Assembly (NCBI GenBank): GCA_022843955.1
Contig: JALHMQ010000023.1
Span: 21,052 to 85,051 of the forward strand
Source: Burkholderiaceae bacterium
GTDB lineage: Bacteria > Pseudomonadota > Gammaproteobacteria > Burkholderiales > Burkholderiaceae_F
Direction of reading: 5' to 3'
Length of the DNA: 64,000 bases
A model generated the notes under the pieces. It was not told the DNA's origin. It worked only from the letters and a program-made list of their open reading frames with translations, and searched no databases. Position numbers and translations under genes: made by a program. Of this stretch, positions 17,773 to 26,862 are shown piece after piece (within the stretch, counting starts at the first letter, position 1; the number at the start of each line of letters is the position of its first letter).

Positions 17773-19157
17773 CAGTGCGCGTTGGTCTGTCTGAGCACGA
17801 TGCGAATGGTCTTGAGGATGATCAGCAGATCCAGGCCGATCGACCACCGCCGCAGGTAATCCAGGTCGTACTCCACGCGCTTTTGCATCTTGTCGAGCGA
17901 TTGGGTCTCACCGCGCAATCCATTGACCTGTGCCCATCCGGTGATGCCGGGCTTGACCTTGTGCCGGATCATGTAGCCGCGGATCAGTCGCCGGTACATC
18001 TCGTTGTGCGCGACCGCATGGGGTCGTGGCCCGACGAGGCTCATCTTGCCTTCGAGCACGTTGAACAGCTGGGGCAGCTCGTCGAGCGACATCCGGCGCA
18101 GGAAGCCGCCGACCGTGGTGATGCGGGGATCGTCGCGCGTCGCCTGGCGAATCTGTTCGCCATCCTCGGTCACCCGCATGGTGCGGAACTTGTAGACATG
18201 AAACTCCTCGCCATCGAGGCCATAGCGACGCTGGCGAAACAAGACAGGCCCTGGCGAGCTGAACCGCACCGCCAGCGCCACCGCGAGCATCAAGGGACTG
18301 AGCAACGCGATGAGCGCCCCGGCGAGGAGCTTGTCGCTTGCCCACTTGATCACGCCGCTCATGCCCGTGAACGGCGTGTCACACACGGTCACCACTGGAA
18401 TGCCGTTGATGTCCTCTACCCGCGCCTGGATCAGATCGAAGATGAAGATGTCGGGAACGAAGAAGATGGACGCAGTCGTGTCCTGCAACTGATCGAGCAG
18501 ACCGAGCACCTTGGGTTGCGCAGCCATCGGCAAGGCAACGAACACAGCCTCGACGCCGTTGGCTTTCACGTAGTCGGCGACGCCGTTGATCGGACCGAGC
18601 ATGGGTCCGGCCGGATCATCGGCCGCTTCCATCGCCTTGTCGTCAAAGAACCCGACGAAACGAAAGCCCAGCGTCGGCTCGGCGCAGAAACTGCGCGCCA
18701 GCCGCTGGCCGATATCGTTCGCTGCCACGATCACCGCCCGACGGTTACCGTCGATCGCGAGCAGTTGCGGCGTGATGAGTGGGATCATCCGGTGCGCTGC
18801 GTACAGGAGAAGCGGCGTTCCAAGCGCCCAGACCAGCAGCATGTCGGGCTCGAAGTACGTGATGAACCGCGTCACGTAGCCGAGCAGGAACAGCAGCCCG
18901 AACACGATGGCCCAGTTGACGACGACACTGGTGAACAGGTTGTGGCGAAGCCGCCGCACCGATACATCCCCGGGGAACGTGAGCGAAAACGAGATCAACG
19001 CGAGGATCAGGTGAGGCGGTTCGAACTCGCAGTCCGTAGCGGCGCAACTCAATACGAGAGCCGCGACGATGAGCACAGGCTCAAGCGACATCCGCACCCA
19101 GCCGAGAACAGAGACGCGTCCCTGTCCCAGCCCGACCGACTGTGATGTGACCAGCAT
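17772..19157 (-). CDS. Undecaprenyl-phosphate sugar-1-phosphate transferase (initiating EPS glycosyltransferase)
   Basis: A 461-aa membrane protein. ATG 19157 is preferred over an upstream TTG because AGAGG lies at good spacing before it. Several N-terminal membrane helices and a CoA-binding-like domain (RRAVIVAANDIGQRLARSF) precede the catalytic domain, which has VYKFRTMR, MSLDELPQLFNVL, MSLVGPRPHAV and KPGITGWAQVNGLRGET. It loads the first sugar onto undecaprenyl phosphate and so starts EPS repeat-unit synthesis. It belongs functionally to the eps locus at 24954-38059 but here heads the secretion operon. Confidence 0.95.
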   Translation of the reverse strand: MLVTSQSVGLGQGRVSVLGWVRMSLEPVLIVAALVLSCAATDCEFEPPHLILALISFSLTFPGDVSVRRLRHNLFTSVVVNWAIVFGLLFLLGYVTRFITYFEPDMLLVWALGTPLLLYAAHRMIPLITPQLLAIDGNRRAVIVAANDIGQRLARSFCAEPTLGFRFVGFFDDKAMEAADDPAGPMLGPINGVADYVKANGVEAVFVALPMAAQPKVLGLLDQLQDTTASIFFVPDIFIFDLIQARVEDINGIPVVTVCDTPFTGMSGVIKWASDKLLAGALIALLSPLMLAVALAVRFSSPGPVLFRQRRYGLDGEEFHVYKFRTMRVTEDGEQIRQATRDDPRITTVGGFLRRMSLDELPQLFNVLEGKMSLVGPRPHAVAHNEMYRRLIRGYMIRHKVKPGITGWAQVNGLRGETQSLDKMQKRVEYDLDYLRRWSIGLDLLIILKTIRIVLRQTNAH

Positions 19158-19166
19158 CGTCAAGCA

Positions 19167-19179
19167 CCTCTTATAGAGG
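19167..19179 (-). promoter_or_regulatory. Small inverted repeat covering the ribosome site of the sugar transferase
   Basis: CCTCT-TAT-AGAGG is a perfect 5-bp inverted repeat. On the minus strand its 3' arm is the AGAGG Shine-Dalgarno 9-10 nt before ATG 19157. It may moderate translation or be coincidence. Confidence 0.3.
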
Positions 19180-19321
19180 AGCGGAATCTATGGAGCGCTT
19201 GTGACATTTCCTGCATTGTCTGTGGCGCGGGCGCGACCAAATTGCGCGATGCCTATCGGGGAGGTGCCGGCACCGTCTTTCGCACGGTGTTCGCGAGTCG
19301 CGTGGGCATGATCCAAACGGC

Positions 19322-19909
19322 TCATGTCGCAGCCGTCGGTGTCATCGGAACCCGATAGGCAACCACGCGCCGACGGCGCGTGAACAGCACAACCACACCG
19401 AGGCCGGCCACCATCAACGCCCAAGTCGAGGCTTCGGGCACCGGCTGGATCGCTGCCACGCTGATCGCCGGCGGTGCATCAAAGAAGAAGAGCGCTCGCG
19501 GCGCGTCGAGGGCACCAGACAGCCAACGCGAAACCGGCGCACCGCCAGTGCCCGGTCCGCGTAGAGGTTCGATCATGGAGAACACGGGCTGGTGGCGCAC
19601 CGGTGCCTCGCGGACTACTGGTCTCGGCGACTTCGCCTTCCAAACAAGCGTGAAAGTGGGCGCGTCGGTACCCGCGTCTGTGCCGTTGAGGACAGCCATG
19701 TCATCCCACGTCAGCAGTGATCCGTCGGTGAGGCGCCGAGGCAGCGGCAGGAAGGGGTTGATCGACCAAGGCGCCATGGATGGCGACGCTGAGACGATCG
19801 CTGCAATCGGGTCGGCAGGCGGTCTATCTGCCGAGGCGGCGTGCAATGCGGATGTCATCAAGGCGCCAGTGAGAAGCAAGGTCAGGCGGCCGAAGAGAGT
19901 CAAAGCCAT
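19322..19909 (-). CDS. PEP-CTERM sorting-domain protein
   Basis: A 195-aa protein from ATG 19909 (MALTLFGRLTLLLTGAL) with AAGGAAC upstream. A signal peptide ends TSALHAASA. The mature part is short, with no known domain. The C-terminus is a PEP-CTERM signal: PVPEASTWALMVAGL, a hydrophobic stretch (GVVVLF) and the basic cluster TRRRR, then an unusual 14-residue extension after the arginines. It is a likely XrtB substrate. Confidence 0.82.
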   Translation of the reverse strand: MALTLFGRLTLLLTGALMTSALHAASADRPPADPIAAIVSASPSMAPWSINPFLPLPRRLTDGSLLTWDDMAVLNGTDAGTDAPTFTLVWKAKSPRPVVREAPVRHQPVFSMIEPLRGPGTGGAPVSRWLSGALDAPRALFFFDAPPAISVAAIQPVPEASTWALMVAGLGVVVLFTRRRRVVAYRVPMTPTAAT

Positions 19910-20342
19910 TTGGGTTCCTTTCGTCTTCGAGCAGCGAATCTGGGGCAATCGAGAGCGGGACGGCGTTCGCGCTGCCAATGGCGAACCGAAGAGAGGCTAC
20001 GGAGGCCGGATGACCGATAGATAGCCGGCGCAGTGCGAATGTCGCGCAACTGAATGAGCGGATCGGCCCACTGAACAGTGGTTCCAGTCACGATGCAGAC
20101 ATCAACACACAGATGTCTCGCATGCGCTCCCATGGCACGTCTGGCCAAGGTCAAGGACGGGTGCCTGCGCAGGTCAGCCCAGGGCATGGTCCTCGATGAC
20201 GTTCGGCTGTCACGATTCGCACGGAACATCCGGTCCATTGAGCCTTGGGTTCCGCGACGAGGTCTTGCATCGGTCCGCGGTTCTGCTTGGATCGCCCTTC
20301 CGCAACGATCGCGAGATCAATCACCGCTCGACCTCTACAAGC
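19910..20342. other. Divergent intergenic region
   Basis: It separates the minus-strand PEP-CTERM gene from the plus-strand CAAX protease gene, so it should hold promoters in both directions. The only clear structure is the inverted repeat at 20097-20118. No conserved small gene is seen. Confidence 0.5.
20097..20118. promoter_or_regulatory. 7-bp inverted repeat, possible operator
   Basis: AGACATC (20097-20103) and GATGTCT (20112-20118) are perfect inverted copies 8 bp apart, about 190 bp from the PEP-CTERM start and 225 bp from the CAAX start. The spacing would suit a dimeric regulator such as a LuxR-type protein. The assignment is speculative. Confidence 0.3.
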
Positions 20343-21032
20343 ATGTCTGCCCTCCTTCCTCGCGCCACTTGGCTGCGCATTCTTCCCTTCGCTGTCTTCA
20401 TCGCGATCCTTGCGCTGCGGGGCGCCCTGCAACCGCCTGAAGACGGCGTGGCCGACGCTTGGACGATCAGTGAAGCGCTATACGCTTTGCAGGCCGGCCT
20501 CGCCGCGGTGATCGTCTTGGTTGCGTGGCGGCACTTCAGTGAGCTCGCGACGCGGCCGCGGGAGGCGCAGGCGTGGCTGCTCACGCTGCTGGTCGGCATC
20601 GGCGTGTTCATCCTGTGGATCGTTCTGGACGAGCCTTGGATGCGCCTCGGGGAGCCCGCTACGACCTTCGTGCCGGTCGCTGCCGATGGCTCGTTGCGCT
20701 GGGACAAGATCGCCGTGCGATTGGTCGGGGCGGTCCTCGTCGTGCCGGTCATCGAAGAGTTGTTCTGGCGGTCGTTCGTGATGCGATCGATCGACTCGCG
20801 CAACTTCCTTGCCCAACCCCCGGCAGCTACCAGTGCAACTGCACTGATCGGAACTGCCGCAGTGTTCGCGCTCGGGCACGACCTGTGGCTGGCGGGACTC
20901 GTCGCCGGCCTCGCTTACGCCTGGCTGTACGTGCGGACCGGCAACCTCTGGTATCCGGTTGCGGCGCATGCGCTGACGAACGCCGCACTGGGTGTCTACG
21001 TCATTGCCAGTCGTCAGTGGGGGCTATGGTGA
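20343..21032 (+). CDS. CAAX/CPBP-family intramembrane protease, exosortase-locus type
   Basis: A 229-aa protein from ATG 20343 (MSALLPRATWLRILPF), with about six hydrophobic segments. The glutamate-type intramembrane protease motifs are present: EELFWRSF (EExxxR), FALGHD and HALTNAAL. A CAAX-protease-related family is known next to PEP-CTERM/exosortase EPS loci, and the neighbour EpsL supports that. Its substrate is unknown. The stop overlaps the start of epsL by 7 bp, so they are co-translated. Confidence 0.85.
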   Translation: MSALLPRATWLRILPFAVFIAILALRGALQPPEDGVADAWTISEALYALQAGLAAVIVLVAWRHFSELATRPREAQAWLLTLLVGIGVFILWIVLDEPWMRLGEPATTFVPVAADGSLRWDKIAVRLVGAVLVVPVIEELFWRSFVMRSIDSRNFLAQPPAATSATALIGTAAVFALGHDLWLAGLVAGLAYAWLYVRTGNLWYPVAAHALTNAALGVYVIASRQWGLW

Positions 21033-22261
21033 ACGCACGCACGGTGCTCGCCGCCGCGTGCATGCCGTTGCTCTTCACTCCAGCAGCCATGGCCCAGTCG
21101 AGCGAGCGGCCGGCCGGCTTCCAGTTGTCGGTCGGTACGACCACGCAGACGGACTCGAACTTCTTTCGCCTGCCCGACGGGGTCAACCCCAGCGTCGCTG
21201 GCTTCGACACGGACAACCGGCGCGACGTCCTCATCGCTCCGTTTGCAGAGATCACGGGAACCGCCGCAGGATCGACGCACTTGCTGTCGATCCGCGCCCG
21301 GGCCGCACGCGACTACTTCGACCGCAACGATCGCTATGACGCGTCCCGCTACGATGGCGACGCACTTTGGCGCGGCAGTTTCACCCGGCAGTGGCGCGGC
21401 GAACTCAGCCACGCACTGGAGCAGCGAGTCACGAGTTTCGCAGACTTTCGCAATCCCGAGCGCAACGTGCTAGATGCGAGCACAACCCGCGCGGCGCTCA
21501 GTTTCCTGCCGCGGCCGGATACTCGCCTCTCAACCTCAGCGACCGATTATCGTGGGCGCAACTCCATCGAGGCCCGTCGGTCGAGCGACTACCAGGTGGG
21601 TCTTTACCGCGTCGAGCTGGTCCGAACAACGGCGAGCGCGAACGAGGTTGCGCTCGGCGCCAGCCGCACGCAGGGTCGCTATCCCAACCGGGAGATCTTC
21701 GGCAACGCTCCGGTCGACAACAGTTATGAGCAGGACGTGTTCGATCTTTCGTTGCAATGGCGGCCGGGCGATGCAACATCGGCGACTTTCCGCGTGGGCT
21801 ATGCGGAGAGGGAGTTCGCCAACGTGCCCGAGCGCGGATTCGACGGCCCCACCTGGCTCGTGTCGGTAGCGAGACAACTCGGCGCCAAGACCTTGCTGCG
21901 TGTCAGTTCGCAGCGCGACCTGAACGCGGTGGACGACTATGACCGCATCTACTCCGTATCGAAGGTCCATCGAGCGTCACTCGTGCATAGCCGCAGCCTC
22001 AAGCTCTCCTTCGGCCTGGATCTGTCGCGCCAGCAGGTCGACTTCAGGGGCGACCCGCAGAACTTCGCGACGCGCTTCTTCGGACAGCGCCCGCCTCGCG
22101 ACGATCGGATCGACGAGGCTCGCATGTCGGTGGCGTGGACACCGCGCGAGCGAATCCAGGCGCAACTGAGCGCGACGAGGTCGGAGCGCAAGTCCAGCGA
22201 GCCAAGCCTGCAGTATCGAGCCACCACCGTCCTGCTTCGCCTTCAGTACCGTGCGTTCTGA
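21026..22261 (+). CDS. epsL: EpsL-like outer-membrane beta-barrel protein of EPS locus
   Basis: A 411-aa protein from ATG 21026 (MVNARTVLAAACMPL), signal peptide cut near AAMAQ. The mature part is a run of amphipathic beta strands with many aromatic/arginine alternations (GVNPSVAGFDTDNRRDVL; QVGLYRVELVRTTASANEVA) and a terminal strand ending LLRLQYRAF, with the C-terminal Phe expected of BAM substrates. It matches exopolysaccharide operon protein EpsL and probably forms part of EPS passage through or organisation at the outer membrane. Confidence 0.8.
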   Translation: MVNARTVLAAACMPLLFTPAAMAQSSERPAGFQLSVGTTTQTDSNFFRLPDGVNPSVAGFDTDNRRDVLIAPFAEITGTAAGSTHLLSIRARAARDYFDRNDRYDASRYDGDALWRGSFTRQWRGELSHALEQRVTSFADFRNPERNVLDASTTRAALSFLPRPDTRLSTSATDYRGRNSIEARRSSDYQVGLYRVELVRTTASANEVALGASRTQGRYPNREIFGNAPVDNSYEQDVFDLSLQWRPGDATSATFRVGYAEREFANVPERGFDGPTWLVSVARQLGAKTLLRVSSQRDLNAVDDYDRIYSVSKVHRASLVHSRSLKLSFGLDLSRQQVDFRGDPQNFATRFFGQRPPRDDRIDEARMSVAWTPRERIQAQLSATRSERKSSEPSLQYRATTVLLRLQYRAF

Positions 22262-23099
22262 CCCGCCAAGCGTGACACGCAGGGCAGTCCTTGGCGCGTT
22301 CGCCGTGGCCGCTGTGGCGCCCGGTCGCACGAACGGACTGATGGTCGGCGAACCACCGGACAGTCCGCGCGCTCGACTGGACGCCAATCGAGCCGATTCA
22401 CGCTGGTCGGGTGTCGCGAGCCTGTTCATCGCGGGCAGCGTTTACAGCGCGGTCCTGGTGGCCTCACGGTTTGCCCTGACCGCCGCACATGTACTGCGCG
22501 ACAACGTCGACATCACGCTCAACCTGAACCTCGACGGAGACCTGTCACATCAGATCCCGATACGCAGCGCGCAACGGCATCCGCGCTTCCGCGGACTGGG
22601 TAACCCGCCGCCCATCCACGATCTCGCGCTGCTCGAGCTGGCGCACGATGCCCCACCAGCCGCGCAGCGCTATGCGGTAAGCGCAGGTCTCCCGCAGGCG
22701 GGCGCCCGCATCGAGCTGGTGGGCTACGGAGCATCCGGTCGCGGCTCGCGCGGCGTCGAGGTCGGGCAGAACGCCGCGCTCAAGCGCCATGGCGCGGCAC
22801 TTGTGCAGCACTTGCCGGCGAGCGACGCCGCCGCCTTGTGGATGTACGTGTTCGACTACTCGGCGCGAGCGGTTGGCGGCATCTTGCCGTCCGGGCTTGC
22901 GCCAGGCGACTCTGGCAGCGGCGCCTTCGTCATGGCGGGAGACCGGGCCGTGCTGGTCGGTATCAACACGTTGACCATGCGTCCAGCCCAGGCATCCGGT
23001 CCACCCTTCGGCTACGGAACGCGCGCGGCCGGGCAGTGGCTACCGCCGCAGCGCAGCTGGCTTGCCGAGTCCACGCAAGGGGCCGTTGCCTTTGCGTGA
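22251..23099 (+). CDS. Trypsin-like serine protease (S1 family), exported
   Basis: A 282-aa protein from GTG 22251, overlapping the epsL stop by 11 bp. A twin-arginine-like leader (TRRAVLGAFAVAAVAP) suggests export. The catalytic triad is complete: His80 in FALTAAHVL, Asp124 in PIHDLALLEL, Ser221 in GDSGSGAF. It resembles the second S1 protease at 48022-49020 (same H-to-D spacing, shared GYGASG) but has no C-terminal sorting signal. Substrates may include EPS-locus surface proteins. Confidence 0.87.
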   Translation: MRSDPPSVTRRAVLGAFAVAAVAPGRTNGLMVGEPPDSPRARLDANRADSRWSGVASLFIAGSVYSAVLVASRFALTAAHVLRDNVDITLNLNLDGDLSHQIPIRSAQRHPRFRGLGNPPPIHDLALLELAHDAPPAAQRYAVSAGLPQAGARIELVGYGASGRGSRGVEVGQNAALKRHGAALVQHLPASDAAALWMYVFDYSARAVGGILPSGLAPGDSGSGAFVMAGDRAVLVGINTLTMRPAQASGPPFGYGTRAAGQWLPPQRSWLAESTQGAVAFA

Positions 23100-23277
23100 G
23101 GCTATCGGTTGCGATGAAACGCACTTGACACATCGCGACGTCGACATGGTCCGATCGCCCTATTTCGGCAATCGTCCGGCGCGCCTAAGGTGTCGTCCAA
23201 CGCGCCGCAATCGTCCTTCCCTTCCGCAGGTCTCATGGCGGCGCCCTGAAGTCCGAATCGCCCTCATCGGAACCGAC

Positions 23278-24036
23278 ATGCGAAAACTCTTTTGCTCCCT
23301 GCTTCTGGCCTCTGCCTGTCCGGTCGTACTCGCCCAGGCCGTGCCTGTGGTCAACTCACGGCCGGTGACTGTCAACACCATTCCTTCGGAGCCGTCGCTG
23401 CAGTCCATTCTCAACGGCCTGTTCGGTCCGTCCTGGGGCACGGTGGCGGCGAACCAGAGTCCGTACGGCCTGTGGCGCTCGGCCACCAGCTCGGCCACGA
23501 CGATTCCGACGATCGTCGCGGAATTCGCCGCCAATGCCCCCATCAACAAGTTCGGGATCTGGTTCGGTACGGATGCATCGAACATCTTCACCTATGACCT
23601 GCTGCTCGGACCGTCAACGGTCGGCACCAACGCGGCGATCTCCATCCTCAACGGCTCGATGAGCGTGGGTTCGTCGAACGTATTCGACTGCGCGGCGTTT
23701 GGCGGTGGCAAGGTCAACTGCGGCAGCGTCACCAGTGCGCTGATCACGCCAGATCGCTTCGGCTTCTACTTCCAGACAGGCAGCGGCGCTCGTGCTTACT
23801 CGATCGACGCGCTCAACCCCGGCGGCAGCGCCCGGGTGCTGTCGTTCCAGCAGGGGAGCACGACCAACTGGGGGCTGGCGTACGAGGACGCTTCTGACAT
23901 GGATTTCAACGACATGGTGGTGAAGATCGAATCGATCGCGCCGGTTCCCGAGGCATCGACCGTCGCGATGATGCTGGCGGGCTTGGGCCTGCTCGGTGCG
24001 GGTGCTCGGCTGCGCCGCCGCCGCAGCGCTGACTGA
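23278..24036 (+). CDS. PEP-CTERM protein with DUF4114-like domain
   Basis: A 252-aa protein from ATG 23278 (MRKLFCSLLLASACPV), signal peptide cut near VLAQA. The mature domain ends in WGLAYEDASDMDFNDMVVKI, the D-x-D-F-N-D signature of DUF4114-type beta-sandwich domains common in PEP-CTERM proteins. The C-terminal signal is VPEASTVAMMLAGLGLLG followed by RLRRRRS. It is preceded by 178 bp of non-coding sequence and is likely separately transcribed. A probable XrtB substrate. Confidence 0.87.
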   Translation: MRKLFCSLLLASACPVVLAQAVPVVNSRPVTVNTIPSEPSLQSILNGLFGPSWGTVAANQSPYGLWRSATSSATTIPTIVAEFAANAPINKFGIWFGTDASNIFTYDLLLGPSTVGTNAAISILNGSMSVGSSNVFDCAAFGGGKVNCGSVTSALITPDRFGFYFQTGSGARAYSIDALNPGGSARVLSFQQGSTTNWGLAYEDASDMDFNDMVVKIESIAPVPEASTVAMMLAGLGLLGAGARLRRRRSAD

Positions 24037-24095
24037 TCATTTGGGGCGAGTGCGGCGTTTCCTCCTCTTCAACGCGAGGACTTGGCGCAGACACC

Positions 24096-25010
24096 ATGGG
24101 CGCTGCCGACGCAGTCGTTCGGCTGCACTGGACGCCGCGCGTTCTTTCGCAGCTCGATCGGCTGACGCCACCGCAGCTCGCGGAGACGATTCGCAAGCTC
24201 GCGGCAGAGGGGCGTCGGGCCAAGGCCCTGGCGCTGCTCGAGCAGTCGTTTGTCATGCATCCGCGCGACCCGTACCTGGTCGCGGTCCACAGCGAGCTCG
24301 CGCCGCAAGCGCCCGAACTGCAGCCCGCGGAGGATGGCGCTGTCTGGTTGCAATCCATGCGAGCGCTGCTGGCGGTGGCTGCGGTGCACGCACCACGGCC
24401 GGGCCGGGTTGCCCTGCTGAGTGACAGCGCGTTCGGTGCGCAGGCTCTGCGTTCTGACGGCGTGACAGACCTGCTGCAATTCGATGATGCGGGAGAGCGG
24501 CGATGCTCGCGGGTGTTCGATCTGACGCTGTGTATCGAGTACGCCCAACGCGTCACGCCCGAGGACTCGGCGCGACTGGTGCGCTCACTGTGCGAACGAA
24601 GCCTGCGCGTGGTGTTCTCCGCCGCACTGCCTCGTCAGTCGGGTTCCTCTCACATCAACTGTCGCTCCCAGCACGACTGGATCGATATGTTTGCAACGTT
24701 CGGGTTTGCTTGCCTGGACGCCTTCCGTCCGGTTCTTTGGCAGGCGGCGCATGTGGCACCAGCGATCCGCCAGAACGCGTTCCTGATGGTTCGCCGCGAT
24801 CTGCGCAGCGAACACCCGCAGTTGCATGAGCCCACCCTGCTGGATGTCTATCACCCGTTGCTGGTCAACGAGCAAGTACGCCTGGATGCGCTGCCTCATG
24901 CTGACAAGGAGACCGTGCTGCACATCCGGTCGTCGGCCGGCGTCCAGACGGTCTCAGTTGGTTGGCGAGCGAGACGCGGCGGATCGGTCCCGGCGATTGG
25001 CCGCCATTGA
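24096..25010 (+). CDS. Degenerate class I SAM methyltransferase-like protein with TPR-like N-terminus
   Basis: A 304-aa protein from ATG 24096. Residues about 20-60 (LAETIRKLAAEGRRAKALAL) look like a TPR unit. The middle and C-terminal parts (VFDLTLCIEYAQRVTPE; VVFSAALPRQSGSSHINCRS; AFRPVLWQ) follow a methyltransferase family seen in polysaccharide loci, in which the usual forms are DLVLSLEVAEH and VLFSAAIPGQGG. The SAM-binding G-x-G-x-G motif is replaced by VALLSDSAFG, so catalysis is doubtful. The last 57 bp overlap the convergent GT2 gene. Confidence 0.6.
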   Translation: MGAADAVVRLHWTPRVLSQLDRLTPPQLAETIRKLAAEGRRAKALALLEQSFVMHPRDPYLVAVHSELAPQAPELQPAEDGAVWLQSMRALLAVAAVHAPRPGRVALLSDSAFGAQALRSDGVTDLLQFDDAGERRCSRVFDLTLCIEYAQRVTPEDSARLVRSLCERSLRVVFSAALPRQSGSSHINCRSQHDWIDMFATFGFACLDAFRPVLWQAAHVAPAIRQNAFLMVRRDLRSEHPQLHEPTLLDVYHPLLVNEQVRLDALPHADKETVLHIRSSAGVQTVSVGWRARRGGSVPAIGRH

Positions 25011-26024
25011 ACGCCGATCGAGTCGGAGTGCAACCTTAGTCGCAAACTTGGCTTGGCGTTTCCACCCCGGCAGGGCATGGCGTGCGAGCGGCGAGCGCCA
25101 GTAATGTCGCCACGCGCTCGGCCCCAGCGATGAGGCGGCACTGCACACCTCGAACCAGGCGTCTCCGAGCACGCCAGCCCAGCTTTCCGCCGTGGCACCG
25201 GGAACCGATGCTTGAAGAAGCCGAACCAGCCACGCTTCAACCTCCACGAGCAACTTCTCGTCGTGCGGCAGATCGAGCCGCGACAGGTGTCCGTGCAGCT
25301 GGAGCTCGCGCTCAGTGGGCTCGATGCCGAACGAGGCCAGCTGCCATGCATGGATCTGCGCAACGCAGCTCATCATCAGCGCAGGCCGCGTCGAGGTCAG
25401 GCTGGCCGGATGATGGCGGTAATGCAGCAGCAGTGCATCGATGTTCGCAAGGTCGCCGACGCGCGCCGCATCGACATAGAACGCGTAGTCCTCAGCCATT
25501 GGCAAGTCGGTCCTGTAGCGAACTTGCGCAGCCAAGGGGCGCCGGAACATCACGGTCGACACGAAGAACGTGTTTCGCATCGCCAGCAGCGGGACGATGC
25601 GGTTAGGTCGCAACTCGGCCCGATGCACCCGACCGTAGGGCCGACCCGCCGCATCCATGAACTGCATGTGCCCGCCACACAAGACAAAGCGTGGGCTGCG
25701 GTCGAGGAAGGCGACCTGCCGGCCAAGTCGGTCCGGCAATGCGATGTCATCGGAGTCGAGTAAGGCGACATACTCGCCACAGGCTGCCTCGATACCGGTG
25801 TTGCGCGCCGCTGCGAGCCCGCGGTTGACCGGATGACGGACGATGCGCAAGCGCGGGTCGCGCGTCGCGAGAAAGCGCTCGGCACTGTCGTCGGGGCTGG
25901 CATCGTCCACGCCGATCAGCTCGAAGTCGCCAAAGCTCTGTGTCAGCACGCTGCGCACCGCAGCGTCGACGTACTCTGCCACCTTGTAGATCGGCATGAC
26001 GACGCTTACTCGTGGCGCACTCAC
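24954..26024 (-). CDS. GT2-family glycosyltransferase
   Basis: A 356-aa protein from GTG 26024 (VSAPRVSVVMPIYKVAEYV), chosen because GTGA overlaps the stop of the FkbM gene; the long in-frame extension upstream lies antisense in frame and is not credible. GT-A fold signatures are clear: VMPIYK, IGVDDASPDDS, NRGLAAARNTGIEAACGEYV and the LLDSDD metal-binding motif. It transfers a sugar from NDP-sugar to the lipid-linked EPS intermediate in the cytoplasm. It is the last gene of the eps operon. Confidence 0.93.
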   Translation of the reverse strand: MSAPRVSVVMPIYKVAEYVDAAVRSVLTQSFGDFELIGVDDASPDDSAERFLATRDPRLRIVRHPVNRGLAAARNTGIEAACGEYVALLDSDDIALPDRLGRQVAFLDRSPRFVLCGGHMQFMDAAGRPYGRVHRAELRPNRIVPLLAMRNTFFVSTVMFRRPLAAQVRYRTDLPMAEDYAFYVDAARVGDLANIDALLLHYRHHPASLTSTRPALMMSCVAQIHAWQLASFGIEPTERELQLHGHLSRLDLPHDEKLLVEVEAWLVRLLQASVPGATAESWAGVLGDAWFEVCSAASSLGPSAWRHYWRSPLARHALPGWKRQAKFATKVALRLDRRSMAANRRDRSAASRSPTN

Positions 26025-26857
26025 GGACCGCCTCCCAGCTCGCAGACGAGGTACTCGCCGCTGATCGATGCGGCTGTCATTCGCTGAGCCAGTGCGCGCA
26101 CGACGCGCCGCGATGACCCCGGTCGTGTTCGTTCGTGCAGTTCGATCGCCAAGGTGGAGACACGGCTCAGCCATGACAACTCCCCGTCGAACAGTTCGAA
26201 CTCGCTGCCTTCGATGTCGAGCTTCAGCAGGTCGACATGATCGATGCCCTGCTCGGCCATCAGGGTCGATATGCTGACCGCGCGCACCGTGTCGGGTGCG
26301 AACGCTGTTGCCGGGCCGCTGCGCCCTGGATCGGCGTCGGCGACCGCCGTCGAATCGCAGCCGCGGGGAAAGTGAGCCCATTTGGCCGCACGTGCGTTGG
26401 CCACCACCACCCGACCATCATGCGGCCACAGGCCCGCATGCACCGCGACGATGGCGGGATAGTCGGCGACGTTGCGGGCGAGAAGCGCGTAGTTCGACGC
26501 TTCGAACTCCACGGCGACGATGCGGGCGCGCGGAAATCGCCGGTGCAGATACAGCGCCGACAGGCCGATGTTGGCGCCGCCATCGAGGATCACCTTGGGC
26601 TCGCCGGTGAGCGGGAAATCAAGATCGCCGCGCAAGAAGATCTGGACGAACGTCGCCGCGTCGCTCGTCGCCGCCCGCAGATTCACTGGACTCGGCAGTC
26701 CGGGCACGTGCAGGCGCACTTCCCGGTCCGGGCCATGTCCTGCGCGCCGCACGGCGTGCGTGGCGCGCAAGCCGCTGAACAGTCCGAAGCGGCGCACTGA
26801 ATCGTCCAAGACGCGCGCAGTGTCCCGCAGTTGCTCGGTGAAGCGGCGCCGGCTCAT
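26021..26857 (-). CDS. FkbM-family SAM methyltransferase
   Basis: A 278-aa protein from ATG 26857, 5 bp after the flippase stop. SAM-binding motif VILDGGANIGLSALYL, acidic motif AVEFEAS, and the FkbM signature VDLLKLDIEGSEFELFDG are intact. Members methylate sugar hydroxyls or glycan precursors. In this operon it probably O-methylates an EPS sugar, which is an inference from position. Confidence 0.9.
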   Translation of the reverse strand: MSRRRFTEQLRDTARVLDDSVRRFGLFSGLRATHAVRRAGHGPDREVRLHVPGLPSPVNLRAATSDAATFVQIFLRGDLDFPLTGEPKVILDGGANIGLSALYLHRRFPRARIVAVEFEASNYALLARNVADYPAIVAVHAGLWPHDGRVVVANARAAKWAHFPRGCDSTAVADADPGRSGPATAFAPDTVRAVSISTLMAEQGIDHVDLLKLDIEGSEFELFDGELSWLSRVSTLAIELHERTRPGSSRRVVRALAQRMTAASISGEYLVCELGGGP

Positions 26858-26862
26858 CGCGA

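Noticed and set aside
20573..21025. N-terminal extension of the EpsL reading frame into the CAAX protease gene
   Set aside because: A signal peptide begins at ATG 21026, and the upstream part is an R-rich out-of-frame reading of the CAAX gene.
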